Below, piece by piece: positions 39,035 to 48,178 of a stretch of DNA of 64,000 bases. The notes beneath the pieces were generated by a model. That model did no database searches and was not told the DNA's origin. It saw only the letters and a list, made by a program, of their open reading frames with translations. The DNA is from Enterococcus sp. DIV1094 (lineage in GTDB: Bacteria; Bacillota; Bacilli; Lactobacillales; Enterococcaceae). The stretch spans positions 1,683,501-1,747,500 of the forward strand of contig NZ_CP147250.1 in assembly GCF_017316305.2 (NCBI RefSeq), in the 5' to 3' direction. Made by a program: the position numbers and the translations under genes. Every line of letters starts with the position of its first letter. The first letter of the stretch is position 1.

Positions 39035-41179
39035 TTATCTTAAAAACTGTTTCATCCGAAAGACACGATCAAGATTCAAGCGGCTAGCCAGTGGCTGGTC
39101 GGTTTCCCTAACGGTTACAGAAAGCTTCTGTGGGATCTCTCTCACTGAGAAATGGTGCCATAGATCCCAAAATGAAGCAAATCTTAATTCTGATAAATAA
39201 AGCAGTGAAGGATTTCTTTGATTGAACAGTGAAATATTCATTCGTGAGAATGTAGGAGAAGGGCGTTGCCAACGGATTGGAACCACAAAGGAATCACTTT
39301 GTTCATTTGTTTCTTCCTCATTCTTCTCTTGTTCTTTTGGTTCATCGAATTGCGTTAAATCGTAGGCTTCGATGATCGCATTCAATTTTCTAGAATATTG
39401 ACGATCCGTTGCATAGCGTCCTTCTAAATACTTCGTTGCTTCACGGAAATCTTTAGTCTCAGATTTCCATGTCGGTTTATAAAAATCAGAATTATGGGAC
39501 AGACCATTTTTGATCAAATCGGCGTAATCTTCTAAGCTTTCTTTGTAAGAAGGATATTTCCGAAAAGCTGCACGAATCTGATAATTTTGACCGGCGGATG
39601 TTTGTTCTAAAGTATTGAAGGAAACGCTACTTCCTTTATAAGCACCCTTGATCCCAAATAGATTATAGTTAGGTGAGCGAGAAAGCAAGCTATTCCCAGA
39701 ACCACTCTCTAAAATAGCTTGTGCCATCATGACAGAAGCATAAATATCTTCTTCTTGACCGATTTCTCGCGCATCCTCTGCGATTTTTTCTAAAAATTGG
39801 TCAGTCGTCTGGTTTTGTGTGAAGTGGAACGTCTCATTCAATCCGTCTAAAATCGGCGAGCTAGCTAAAGATCCCGTTGCTCGTGGTAAGCCTGCTAAAT
39901 TGACACGTAAGGCAAAATTAGGTGTGTATGCTTTGAGCGAAGTGATCCGTACATGGTCACCCGGTTGGGGCGCATGGATATAATTCCCGTTACCGATATA
40001 AATACCGACATGGTGCGTGATACCGGTAGAAGGACCCCAGAAGACTAAATCGCCTGGTTGCGCTTGATCAACTGGGATTTTAGTTCCAGCGTATTGTTGT
40101 TCGCCCGTCCAACCACCAATGGAATAGCCCGTGACTTGTTTGTAAATAAAATAAGTCAAACCAGAGCAATCAAAAGTAGCAGGTCCTTTGGCACCCCAAA
40201 CATAAGGTTTCCCTAAATGCTTATAGGCTTCTTTGACAAGTGCTTGTTGTATACTAGTCGTATTTGTCGGTAGAACAGCTTCAATCGGTGTTTTGACAAC
40301 AAAATCAGATGATTCTGAAGAAGGATTTTCGATTCGATCAGGCGTCGACGGACGATTCGTGTTTGCTGTCTGATTTGAAGATGAGCCTGTATTGTTCGTT
40401 GACCCGGTAGAACCGTTTGTATTTGAGTTCCCATTATTATTCGAAGAACTTGGCGGTCTTGAAGGGTTCGTGGTATTTCCCGTATTTGAATTGCCGTTAT
40501 TGTTTCCATTGTTGTTCCCGCTATTTCCAGAATTGCCACTATTCCCATTATCTGGGACCTCTGGCGTGACTGGGGTTGGCTGAGAAGAATCTGTCGTTTC
40601 TTCTTCAGGCGTTGATGGTTCAGAAGGGGAAGTCGTCGATTCAAATTTGCCAGTGATCGTTAAATCAGTCACACCAACTGTAAACATTTGCTTAGTATAG
40701 TCTATTTCTTGCGCGCCTTCGATTTTGACCGAAACCAATCGTTCGTTTGCCGCAGGTGTGATCATATATGTAACTTTGGTACCTTCTTCTAAATCTTTGA
40801 CTTTTCCGGATTTAGAAATCTCTAGAAAATCCTCTTCAGTATATTCTCTTGTCTTGATATCGGCTTCTTCTTCCTCTTCATCAACGATCCTCAGTTTGAT
40901 TTTTCCACGTAGGTTTCGAGCAATCGTTAGCGTCCGAGTTGCTGCTTCGGAAGATTCTTCTGTGGATTCCTGCGTACTATCCGAAGAATCAGTGGAAGAA
41001 CTTGAGACGGTCGAATCACTCGTACTTGATTCGGTCGTAAACGTCGGGCGCTCAGCAATGAGAGAGCTGCTGGATGTTTGGGTCCGACTAGTTGTTGCAA
41101 ACGCAGATTGTGTAGATAACAACGTTGGAGCAATCAGCCAAGATGCTGCAAGTAGGCGTATTGCTGTTTTTTTCTTCAT
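39035..41179 (-). CDS. Secreted NlpC/P60 endopeptidase with GH73 glucosaminidase domain
   Basis: 714 aa. Signal peptide (MKKKTAIRLLAASWLIAPTL ... AFA), Ser/Thr-rich linker, a small beta domain (about 85-190), and a long Asn/Gly/Ser low-complexity linker (about 215-285). NlpC/P60 domain (about 315-430) with catalytic Cys in TFDCSGLTYF and His in THHVGIYIG. Glucosaminidase domain (about 460-630) with the glutamate in AQAILESGSGNSLLS. The frame from 41206 is longer, but AGGAGT at 41188-41193 fixes the start at 41179. Cleaves peptidoglycan stem peptides and glycan strands during growth or division. The last 75 residues look unlike a normal domain end and may reflect a frameshift or a foreign tail. 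Confidence 0.87.
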   Translation of the reverse strand: MKKKTAIRLLAASWLIAPTLLSTQSAFATTSRTQTSSSSLIAERPTFTTESSTSDSTVSSSSTDSSDSTQESTEESSEAATRTLTIARNLRGKIKLRIVDEEEEEADIKTREYTEEDFLEISKSGKVKDLEEGTKVTYMITPAANERLVSVKIEGAQEIDYTKQMFTVGVTDLTITGKFESTTSPSEPSTPEEETTDSSQPTPVTPEVPDNGNSGNSGNSGNNNGNNNGNSNTGNTTNPSRPPSSSNNNGNSNTNGSTGSTNNTGSSSNQTANTNRPSTPDRIENPSSESSDFVVKTPIEAVLPTNTTSIQQALVKEAYKHLGKPYVWGAKGPATFDCSGLTYFIYKQVTGYSIGGWTGEQQYAGTKIPVDQAQPGDLVFWGPSTGITHHVGIYIGNGNYIHAPQPGDHVRITSLKAYTPNFALRVNLAGLPRATGSLASSPILDGLNETFHFTQNQTTDQFLEKIAEDAREIGQEEDIYASVMMAQAILESGSGNSLLSRSPNYNLFGIKGAYKGSSVSFNTLEQTSAGQNYQIRAAFRKYPSYKESLEDYADLIKNGLSHNSDFYKPTWKSETKDFREATKYLEGRYATDRQYSRKLNAIIEAYDLTQFDEPKEQEKNEEETNEQSDSFVVPIRWQRPSPTFSRMNISLFNQRNPSLLYLSELRFASFWDLWHHFSVREIPQKLSVTVRETDQPLASRLNLDRVFRMKQFLR

Positions 41180-41252
41180 AATGAAATACTCCTTTTCTTT
41201 TTCCACAGTTGCGCTAAAAAAGCGCTACCTGTTCGGTCAGTTGTTTGATTTC

Positions 41253-41277
41253 GTCAATAAAATCAAGCTTTATTGAC
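41253..41277 (-). promoter_or_regulatory. Inverted repeat in the wall-hydrolase leader
   Basis: GTCAATAAA (41253-41261) and TTTATTGAC (41269-41277) form a perfect 9-bp inverted repeat about 75 bp before the start. A shorter GCGCT/AGCGC hairpin follows near 41212-41226. Either could be an operator or an mRNA leader structure. The remaining gap to 41525 shows no gene. Confidence 0.45.
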
Positions 41278-41525
41278 TGACAAAAAAACAATTCAACATC
41301 TGGACAAAAGCGATGAGTAGTCATTCATTCGTTCGAACATTCATTATTGGATGTACCCTATTTCATTTGTGGGGGCACAAATTTTGGGGGAAATGAGTAC
41401 ACTTACTATCAGTTTACCAAAGATTTAACATTTCTTCAAAACATTTCGTTAAATAACTAATGTGAAAAATAAGGCGCAAATAAAAGGTTTTTCGAGGGTA
41501 AATAAAACGATAAAATAACATGACG

Positions 41526-41566
41526 TAAAAATAAAACCAATGACAACAGAATTAGTCGTCATTGGT
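41526..41566 (-). terminator. Terminator after the lacI-type gene
   Basis: On the minus strand, ACCAATGAC ... GTCATTGGT with a T-rich tail (41526-41535 read in reverse). Confidence 0.8.
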
Positions 41567-41584
41567 TCGTAAGAAATGCTCGTT

Positions 41585-42613
41585 TCATTGATTTGATGAT
41601 CTGTTGAGCGATTGAGTGGAGGATCGTTGGACCAACTCTACCGGCAATAAAAGTTCTTCCCATGATTTATCGGGACTTTGGATACGATCTAAAAGTAAAC
41701 GAGCAGTCGCTTTCCCTAATTCCAAAATGGGTTGAGCAATGGTCGTTAATTTAGGTTTCATGTATTCACACATATCGATATTATCGTAACCGATAATGCT
41801 ATAATCTTCGGGAATCACTTTATCATGCTCCGCTAAACCACGATAGACCCCAAAAGCTAACTCATCATTCAATGCAAAGATCGCTGTAGTAGGAGAAGAA
41901 AGCAGATCAGGAACGATCTCATAGCCGCCTTTTTTAGAAAACTCAGCGGGGAACCAATGGAGCTGTTTCTCAGAATGTTCGCCCTTTTTACATGCCGCCA
42001 GAAAACCATCGATCCGATTTTGGACATTTTGGGGCGTTTGCTGTGGATAAACCAAAGCAATCTCCTGATGTCCTAAGCCTAATAGATGCTCACCGGCTAA
42101 ATATCCACCGTGATAGTCATCGGTTAAAACTGCGTCACTGTAGCCTTCTGCTTTTTTCTGATCTAATACGATAAATGGTTTGCCTTGTTTTTTCAAAGAA
42201 TTTTGAAGTGTTTTTGTTGAGACAGCTGATGAGGCAATGATAAAACCATCGACACCGCGTTGCGTCAACTCCAGTAAATAATCGGTTTCTTTTTGGTGGT
42301 CAAAATCTGCATTACATAAAATCGTGACAAAATTTTGTTGGTAAAGACAATCTTCAATTCCTTGCATCAATGTATTGAAAAAAGGATTGGTAATATCGGG
42401 TACCAGAACACCGATCGTTTTTGTTTTCTTGGTGATCATTTGTCGAGCAATGTAATCGGGCTGGTAGCCTAATTCATCTCTTGCTTTCACCACTTTTTTG
42501 ACTGTATCTGGATGGAACTTTGCTTCATTGCCATTCAAGATCAATGAGACAGTTGCGATGGATACGCCTGAATGTTTCGCAACGTCTTTGATCGTCACTT
42601 TTTTCTTTCCCAT
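41585..42613 (-). CDS. LacI-family regulator, RbsR-like
   Basis: 342 aa. Helix-turn-helix TIKDVAKHSGVSIATVSLILNG (about 6-27) and a type I binding-protein domain (IGVLVPDITNPFFNTLMQGIEDCL ... FALNDELAFGVYRGL). It resembles ribose-type repressors, but no sugar operon adjoins it: the wall-hydrolase gene is downstream and an ABC transporter is divergent. Its targets are therefore elsewhere, or it controls the divergent ABC genes. Start ATG at 42613. Confidence 0.82.
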   Translation of the reverse strand: MGKKKVTIKDVAKHSGVSIATVSLILNGNEAKFHPDTVKKVVKARDELGYQPDYIARQMITKKTKTIGVLVPDITNPFFNTLMQGIEDCLYQQNFVTILCNADFDHQKETDYLLELTQRGVDGFIIASSAVSTKTLQNSLKKQGKPFIVLDQKKAEGYSDAVLTDDYHGGYLAGEHLLGLGHQEIALVYPQQTPQNVQNRIDGFLAACKKGEHSEKQLHWFPAEFSKKGGYEIVPDLLSSPTTAIFALNDELAFGVYRGLAEHDKVIPEDYSIIGYDNIDMCEYMKPKLTTIAQPILELGKATARLLLDRIQSPDKSWEELLLPVELVQRSSTQSLNRSSNQ

Positions 42614-42763
42614 TGCTATACTCCTATCTCTTTCTTAGTGCCATTTTCCCATGAATACGTAAAGAAGTAAATGAGAGAAATGACTTTGTCTCTTTTTAGG
42701 TTTTGAGCGTATCGGCGGTAGACTTGTCAAATCGTTTTTATTCCTTTTTTCAAAAAGGTTTTT

Positions 42764-42792
42764 TTCACAACCTTTGATTTCAATGTTAGAAT
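42764..42792 (+). promoter_or_regulatory. Candidate promoter of the ABC operon
   Basis: TTCACA (42764-42769) and TAGAAT (42787-42792), 17 bases apart, about 55 bp before the ATPase start. Confidence 0.5.
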
Positions 42793-42846
42793 AGAAGGGA
42801 TCGATTAAATAGAAAAAGCAAACTGGAGAATGAAGGTGGAAGTGAT

Positions 42847-43548
42847 ATGAAATACGTAGAAGTAAAAAATGAATTTAAGCGTTACCAGATGGGCGAAACA
42901 ACGATTACAGCGAATGACGATATTTCATTCTCCATTGAAAAAGGAGAATTAGTGATCATCCTAGGTCCTAGTGGGGCTGGGAAGTCAACAGTATTGAATA
43001 TTTTAGGTGGGATGGATACACCAGATGAAGGACAGATCATCATTGATGAGACAGATATTGCGCAATTCAATGACAAACAATTGACGGCTTATCGTCGCAC
43101 AGATGTGGGCTTTGTTTTTCAATTCTATAATCTCGTTCCTAACTTGACCGCAAAAGAAAATGTCGAGTTAGCGACAGAAGTATCGCCAAATGCGTTAGAC
43201 CCAGTAGAAGTCTTGACGCAAGTTGGACTGGCGCATCGGTTGAATAATTTTCCGTCCCAATTATCCGGTGGCGAGCAGCAACGGGTATCCATTGCACGAG
43301 CACTTGCGAAAAATCCAAAATTATTACTTTGTGATGAACCGACTGGCGCGTTGGACTTTGAAACAGGAAAACAAGTATTGAAATTGTTGCAAAATGCTAG
43401 CCGTGAACATGGAAATACAGTATTGATCATTACACATAACTCGGCTTTAGCGCCAATCGCTGATCGAGTGATCCATATCAACGATGCAAAAGTCCGAGCA
43501 GTCGAATTGAATGAACACCCTTCATCAATTGATGAACTTGTTTGGTAA
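42847..43548 (+). CDS. ABC transporter ATPase, LolD/MacB type
   Basis: 233 aa with Walker A GPSGAGKST, Q-loop FVFQFYNLVPNL, signature LSGGEQQRVSIARAL, Walker B LLLCDEPTGALD and H-loop ITHNSALA. GAAGGTGGAAGTGAT precedes the ATG. The ribosome site of the permease gene overlaps this gene's stop. It pairs with the FtsX permease that follows. Confidence 0.9.
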   Translation: MKYVEVKNEFKRYQMGETTITANDDISFSIEKGELVIILGPSGAGKSTVLNILGGMDTPDEGQIIIDETDIAQFNDKQLTAYRRTDVGFVFQFYNLVPNLTAKENVELATEVSPNALDPVEVLTQVGLAHRLNNFPSQLSGGEQQRVSIARALAKNPKLLLCDEPTGALDFETGKQVLKLLQNASREHGNTVLIITHNSALAPIADRVIHINDAKVRAVELNEHPSSIDELVW

Positions 43549-43559
43549 GGAGGTCTGTA

Positions 43560-46271
43560 ATGAAAAATAAAACTTACCTGAAAGCAGGGTTTCGTGAGAT
43601 TCGCCAATCAAAAGGGCGGTTCATCGCAATCATTTTGATCATTTTACTCGGCACGCTACTGTATGTCGGTGTTAAGACAGCCGGTCCTGTGATGCAAAAA
43701 ACGATGGATGAATATGTCCGAGCAGGCAAACTCTCTGATTTACAGATCGTTTCAACGGCAGGCTTGACCGAAGAGGACGTTGCTCAGGCAGAAAAGCTCT
43801 CCGGTGTCACAGTTGAGACGGGGAAACAGCTTTTTTACGCAAATGCGAATAAAAATGAAGTTGTCCAAGTTTTCTCTTATGATCCTGACATGAAACAGAA
43901 TCAATTGACGGTAGTCGATGGTCGATTGCCTCAAGCAGAAGACGAACTTGTGTTAGATGAGAAAGCTGAAAATCAAGGGTATCGCATTGGTGACACCTAT
44001 ACGATCGAAACAGACGACTTGAAAGAGACAGATTATAAAATCGTCGGTTTTGTCCGTTCGCCTTTATTCATCAATAACTTGGAACGAGGTTTTGCAAATG
44101 TCGGCAATGGGAGCATCGATTACTTTGCCTATGTCCCACAAGCGAATTTTACAACGGATATCCAATCGGTTTTAACTCTTGACTTTGCGAATGTCGATGA
44201 TCTGAATACGTACAGTGCAGAATACCAAGAAGAGATGGAAAAGAATATCGAAAAGCTGGAAGAGTTGTTTAAAGAACGACCACAGCAACGTTTAGAACAA
44301 CTACAGCAAGAAGGCAAGGATGCTTTAGCCCCTGCAAAACAAGAAGTTGCAGATGGAAAATCACAATTAGCGGATGCGAAAAGTCAGCTAGCAACAGCGA
44401 GAATGCAGATCGATCAACAACGCCAAGCCTTGGCGCAGTTACCAGAACCACAACGAACACCAGCGTTGAGTGCGTTGGCTGAGCAAGAAAGTCAATTATC
44501 AGAACAAGAAGCACAATTGACGACAAAAGAAGCTGAGCTGACAGAGGCTGAAGCAACGATTACTGAGAATGAAGAAACAATCAATGAGTTAGAAAAGCCA
44601 ACGTATCTTTTCAAAGAACGCTCAGAAAACGTCGGCTTTCAGGAATTCGGCGATCTAGCAGAACGAATTGCAGCTATCGCGAATGTCTTTCCTGTCTTTT
44701 TCTTCTTTATTGCGGCATTGATCACTTTTACGACGATGACGCGGAGGGTAGAAGAAAACCGTCGAGAAATCGGTACACTGAAAGCTTTAGGCTATAGTAA
44801 ATTAGAGATTGCCAAAAAATATGCCATTTATGCTTGTCTCGCGTCTGGCATTGGGATTATTTTAGGAACGGTACTAGGAACAAATCTTTTACCGCGAATC
44901 ATTTATGAACTTTCCAATGAACGTTATGATATCGGCAGTGCGGTGATTTTTTATGATTGGCCACCGATCATCCAAGCAGCAATTGCATTTTTCATCGCAG
45001 CTTTTGGTGCGGCGATGTTAGTATTATTCAAAGATTTGCGCGAACGACCAGCTGCTTTATTGCAACCTAAGGCGCCAAAACCAGGGAAAAGAATTCTTTT
45101 AGAATACATTACGCCTCTTTGGTCACGTCTAAGCTTTAATCAAAAAATCAGTTATCGTAACCTTTTCCGCTATAAGTCACGGATGTTTATGGCAATCGTC
45201 GGAATTGCCGGCTGTGCAGGATTGATGGTCGCTGGAGTAGGGTTAAAAGATTCACTTAGTTCTGTTTCCGACAAACAATTCGGCCCGATCATTGATTACC
45301 AAGCCATCGTAACAACTAATCAAACCGATGAAGCGAGTCAAAAGGAAGTTAATGAGGCAATGGATGATCAAGCGAAGATCACTGACCGTTTAGCAATCGA
45401 TACGCAAACTGTTGAGCTACGCAAAAAAGGACAAGCGTCACAGAGTTTGACTTTGATGGTACCAGAAAAGGAACAAGCTTTAGAAACATTTATTCATTTG
45501 AAAACAACGGATGATCAAGCGGTCGACTTGCCAGATTCTGGACTTGCAATCACCCGAAAAGCGGCAGAACTATTTGATTTATCTGTCGGTGATACGATCG
45601 AGCTGTATGATGATGATCAACAAAAGCTACACGGTACAGTGGAGGTCATTTTGCAAAATTATTTAGGGAATTTCGTCTACATGAGCCCAGCCTATTATGA
45701 AGAAATTTCTGGACAGCCGATGACGACAAATGCGTACTTGATCAAAACAGAAAAGATGTCGAAGGATGAAGAAGACACGTTATCAGAAGAATTATTGAAA
45801 ACTGGGGCAGTCACGAATACTTCGTTTATCTCAACACAGATCAAGAACCAAGAAGAATCTCTTTCTAATTTAGATGCGGTAGTTATCATCTTCGTTGTTC
45901 TATCAGGCTTGTTGGCATTTATCGTGTTATACAACTTAACGAATATCAATATCTCCGAACGTGTTCGCGAGTTATCTACGATCAAAGTTTTAGGCTTTTT
46001 TGATAAAGAAGTGACGATGTATATCGTTCGAGAAAATATCATCTTTACTTTGTTAGGGATCCTTGGAGGATTTGGGATTGGCTATGTTTTAACTGATTTT
46101 ATCTTACGTCAAGCATCAATGGAATCAGTGATCTTCCCATTAGTGATTACTTGGGTCGCTTATACACTATCTGCTGTTTTAACGATCTTATTCACGGTGA
46201 TCGTGATGATCGTGACTCATTTCAAATTGAAACATATCGACATGATCGATGCCTTGAAATCAAATGAATAA
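43560..46271 (+). CDS. FtsX-family ABC permease with extracytoplasmic coiled coil
   Basis: 903 aa. One N-terminal membrane segment (KGRFIAIILIILLGTLLYVG) precedes a large extracytoplasmic region. A strongly predicted coiled coil runs from about residue 220 to 345 (QLADAKSQLATARMQIDQQRQALAQL and ESQLSEQEAQLTTKEAELTE). Two FtsX modules follow (about 375-490 and 765-895), separated by a second extracytoplasmic part. AAGGAGGT at 43547-43554 sets the start at 43560 rather than 43542. Permeases of this build act as mechanotransmitters or lipid/peptide exporters; the substrate is unknown. In an operon with the ATPase and a small ABM protein. Confidence 0.88.
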   Translation: MKNKTYLKAGFREIRQSKGRFIAIILIILLGTLLYVGVKTAGPVMQKTMDEYVRAGKLSDLQIVSTAGLTEEDVAQAEKLSGVTVETGKQLFYANANKNEVVQVFSYDPDMKQNQLTVVDGRLPQAEDELVLDEKAENQGYRIGDTYTIETDDLKETDYKIVGFVRSPLFINNLERGFANVGNGSIDYFAYVPQANFTTDIQSVLTLDFANVDDLNTYSAEYQEEMEKNIEKLEELFKERPQQRLEQLQQEGKDALAPAKQEVADGKSQLADAKSQLATARMQIDQQRQALAQLPEPQRTPALSALAEQESQLSEQEAQLTTKEAELTEAEATITENEETINELEKPTYLFKERSENVGFQEFGDLAERIAAIANVFPVFFFFIAALITFTTMTRRVEENRREIGTLKALGYSKLEIAKKYAIYACLASGIGIILGTVLGTNLLPRIIYELSNERYDIGSAVIFYDWPPIIQAAIAFFIAAFGAAMLVLFKDLRERPAALLQPKAPKPGKRILLEYITPLWSRLSFNQKISYRNLFRYKSRMFMAIVGIAGCAGLMVAGVGLKDSLSSVSDKQFGPIIDYQAIVTTNQTDEASQKEVNEAMDDQAKITDRLAIDTQTVELRKKGQASQSLTLMVPEKEQALETFIHLKTTDDQAVDLPDSGLAITRKAAELFDLSVGDTIELYDDDQQKLHGTVEVILQNYLGNFVYMSPAYYEEISGQPMTTNAYLIKTEKMSKDEEDTLSEELLKTGAVTNTSFISTQIKNQEESLSNLDAVVIIFVVLSGLLAFIVLYNLTNINISERVRELSTIKVLGFFDKEVTMYIVRENIIFTLLGILGGFGIGYVLTDFILRQASMESVIFPLVITWVAYTLSAVLTILFTVIVMIVTHFKLKHIDMIDALKSNE

Positions 46272-46288
46272 TGAGTAGGAGGATGATT

Positions 46289-46588
46289 ATGAGTATTACT
46301 GTGAATATCTTGTATACAGGAAAAGAAGGCAGTGCAAAGGCATTTGCGAAAGAAATGACCGAACGTGGAATCGTTGAACGCATTCGAGCACAAGAAGGAA
46401 ATGAACGTTATGAGTATTTCATTCCTTTAGAAGAAGATGAAACGATTTTATTAGTGGATCGTTGGGCGGATCAAGCAGCAATCGATCGCCATCACCAATC
46501 AGAAATGATGGTGGAAATCGCTGAATTACGAAAAAAATACCACTTAAAAATGAAGGTCCAGCGTTTTATCGATGAACCCAGCGATTAG
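46289..46588 (+). CDS. Antibiotic biosynthesis monooxygenase (ABM) domain protein
   Basis: 99-aa ferredoxin-like protein of the ABM/YgiN type: ITVNILYTGKEGSAKAFAKEMTERGIVERIRAQEGNERYEYFIPLEEDETILLVDRW-type layout with the conserved HH (DRHHQSEMM). Quinol oxidation or small-molecule turnover is typical for the fold, but many members have no assigned reaction. TAGGAGGATG before the ATG at 46289 decides the start; the frame from 46271 contains the ribosome site itself. Last gene of the ABC operon. Confidence 0.78.
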   Translation: MSITVNILYTGKEGSAKAFAKEMTERGIVERIRAQEGNERYEYFIPLEEDETILLVDRWADQAAIDRHHQSEMMVEIAELRKKYHLKMKVQRFIDEPSD

Positions 46589-46690
46589 AAAGAACAATAT
46601 TTATCCGTTTATTGCGAATTCTTGAAAAAGAAGAGAGCAATAAGCGGTTTTTTGTCGGCTAAATATAGGAAAATAAAAAAGAGACAAACA

Positions 46691-46732
46691 CAAAAAATGG
46701 ATAAACAGCGTATTGCATTCTGCTTATCCATT
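46691..46732 (-). terminator. Terminator of the AI-2E-type permease gene
   Basis: On the minus strand, ATGGATAAGCAG pairs with CTGTTTATCCAT and is followed by T6. Confidence 0.8.
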
Positions 46733-46746
46733 CTTATTGTTCGAGT

Positions 46747-47835
46747 TTATTCAGTAAATTTTGGCATGGTACCTTCATTTTTTTTAAAACGAATAAAGCT
46801 GCGAATCATTTCTCGGATGATCGTATATGTTGGCAGCACGAGGATCATCCCTAATAAACCAAACAAGTTCCCAGCGACAAGTAAAAGAAAAACAGTCGCA
46901 ATCGGATGGATGTGGATCATTTTATTCATCACGAGAGGGGAAACTAAGTATGACTCACCAAATTGGATCAAGGTGATGAAGGCTACTAAGAGTAAAGCTG
47001 TTTTGACGTCTTGACTCAAAGCATAGAGTAACGCAGGTGCCGCACCAATAAATGGACCAAAATATGGGATGATATCCATCAATCCGCAAATCAAGGCAAG
47101 CAATAACGCATTTGGCAAGCCCAATACTTTGAAAACAAGATAACTTCCTACACCGACATACATACAAACCAATAGCTTGCCACTGATATAGGTCGAAGCA
47201 GCTAAGTGGAAATCATGACACCAATCTCTGACTAGCTGATGGAATTTCTTAGGCATGTAACGTGTCAAAGTAGCAGGAATCTTATCCCCATCTTTGAACA
47301 TATAAATCAACAAAAGTGGGATCGTGAAGAGAATGATCGCAGAACGTGAAACGATTTCGAATACATTGACTAAACTTGAAGTTGCTCCTGAGACAAATTG
47401 TAAAACAAAGCGCGTCAATTGATTCAATTCTAATGTATCAATAAAAGTAAGCAAATGTTCTTCCAGTAAAGATCCATCCAGATTTCCCGCTAAGACATAC
47501 AGTATTTGAGGGATTTGCCCGATAAATCGACTGATTTCTAAAATGATGATCGGTAGAACAACTTGTATGATCAAATAAATAGTCAATAAAATCAGCGACA
47601 TCATCAACGTAACAGCGAGTGTTCTTGATTTTATATATTTGAGGAGTTGATTGTAAATAGGTAGGAAAATATAAAAAAGAAAAACTGAGATCAAAATTGG
47701 CAAGAAAATGCTTGCCATGATCGCTTCTAAGGGTCTGAAGATAAAAGTGATCTTAGAAAAAATAAAAATAGTGATTCCTGTCAAACTGAGTAAAACAAGT
47801 GTAGCAAATAGTTTGGAGCGTTTTAAAAAAGTCAT
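46747..47835 (-). CDS. AI-2E family transporter (first copy)
   Basis: 362-aa membrane protein with about 8 segments and the AI-2E/YtvI/PerM pattern: LLALICGLMDIIPYFGPFIGAAPALLYAL, IHPIATVFLLLVAGNLFGLLGMILVLPTYTIIREM. Despite the family name, members include Na+(Li+)/H+ antiporters and permeases unrelated to AI-2, so no substrate is assigned. Single gene; GAGGATCT precedes the start. A related paralogue lies at 49884. Confidence 0.85.
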   Translation of the reverse strand: MTFLKRSKLFATLVLLSLTGITIFIFSKITFIFRPLEAIMASIFLPILISVFLFYIFLPIYNQLLKYIKSRTLAVTLMMSLILLTIYLIIQVVLPIIILEISRFIGQIPQILYVLAGNLDGSLLEEHLLTFIDTLELNQLTRFVLQFVSGATSSLVNVFEIVSRSAIILFTIPLLLIYMFKDGDKIPATLTRYMPKKFHQLVRDWCHDFHLAASTYISGKLLVCMYVGVGSYLVFKVLGLPNALLLALICGLMDIIPYFGPFIGAAPALLYALSQDVKTALLLVAFITLIQFGESYLVSPLVMNKMIHIHPIATVFLLLVAGNLFGLLGMILVLPTYTIIREMIRSFIRFKKNEGTMPKFTE

Positions 47836-48098
47836 AGTAGAGATCCTCCGCTGGGTGGCTTTTTATGGTTGAGAATGTGAAAGAAACGTACATCCAGTTT
47901 TAGATGACATGAGATGATTTCTGGCACAACTCATATTCAAATATAACATAACTATAAGAATTTATTTATTTTTCGAAGAATTTATTAAAAAAAATAAATG
48001 TTTTTAACTGAATCAAACGTAGCCAAAACGGTTCATCTCACTGGAAAAACTGGAGATATTCCTAAAAAAAGACTTTTTTCATTTACCTGTGACATTGA

Positions 48099-48127
48099 TT
48101 TACAAACGCTTACGTTTCGGATATAAT
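48099..48127 (+). promoter_or_regulatory. treA promoter with cre-like site
   Basis: TTTACA (48099-48104) and TATAAT (48122-48127) are 17 bases apart. The spacer contains ACGCTTACGTTT, part of a cre-like sequence on the opposite strand. The promoter lies inside the apparent upstream extension of the treA frame, which rules out that longer start. The 260 bp before it (from 47836) show no gene. Confidence 0.8.
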
Positions 48128-48136
48128 TGGATTATC

Positions 48137-48154
48137 AACTTATATATACAAGTT
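48137..48154 (+). promoter_or_regulatory. TreR-type operator upstream of treA
   Basis: AACTTATATATACAAGTT is an imperfect 18-bp palindrome (two mismatched positions) that matches the style of TreR operators (TTGTATATACAA). It begins 10 bases after the -10 box. No treR gene is in the window. Confidence 0.7.
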
Positions 48155-48178
48155 AAAAATCAGCTGGAGGGTTGGCTT

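Noticed and set aside
40213..41276. Several frames opposite or within the wall-hydrolase linker
   Set aside because: Produced by the repetitive Ser/Asn/Gly coding region; the real gene with signal peptide and catalytic domains is on the minus strand.
46622..47014. 130-aa plus-strand frame
   Set aside because: Starts in the terminator region and runs antisense into the AI-2E-type permease gene; lysine-rich and without a ribosome site.
48089..48178. N-terminal extension of treA
   Set aside because: Contains the -10 box and TreR-type operator, so it is untranslated leader.
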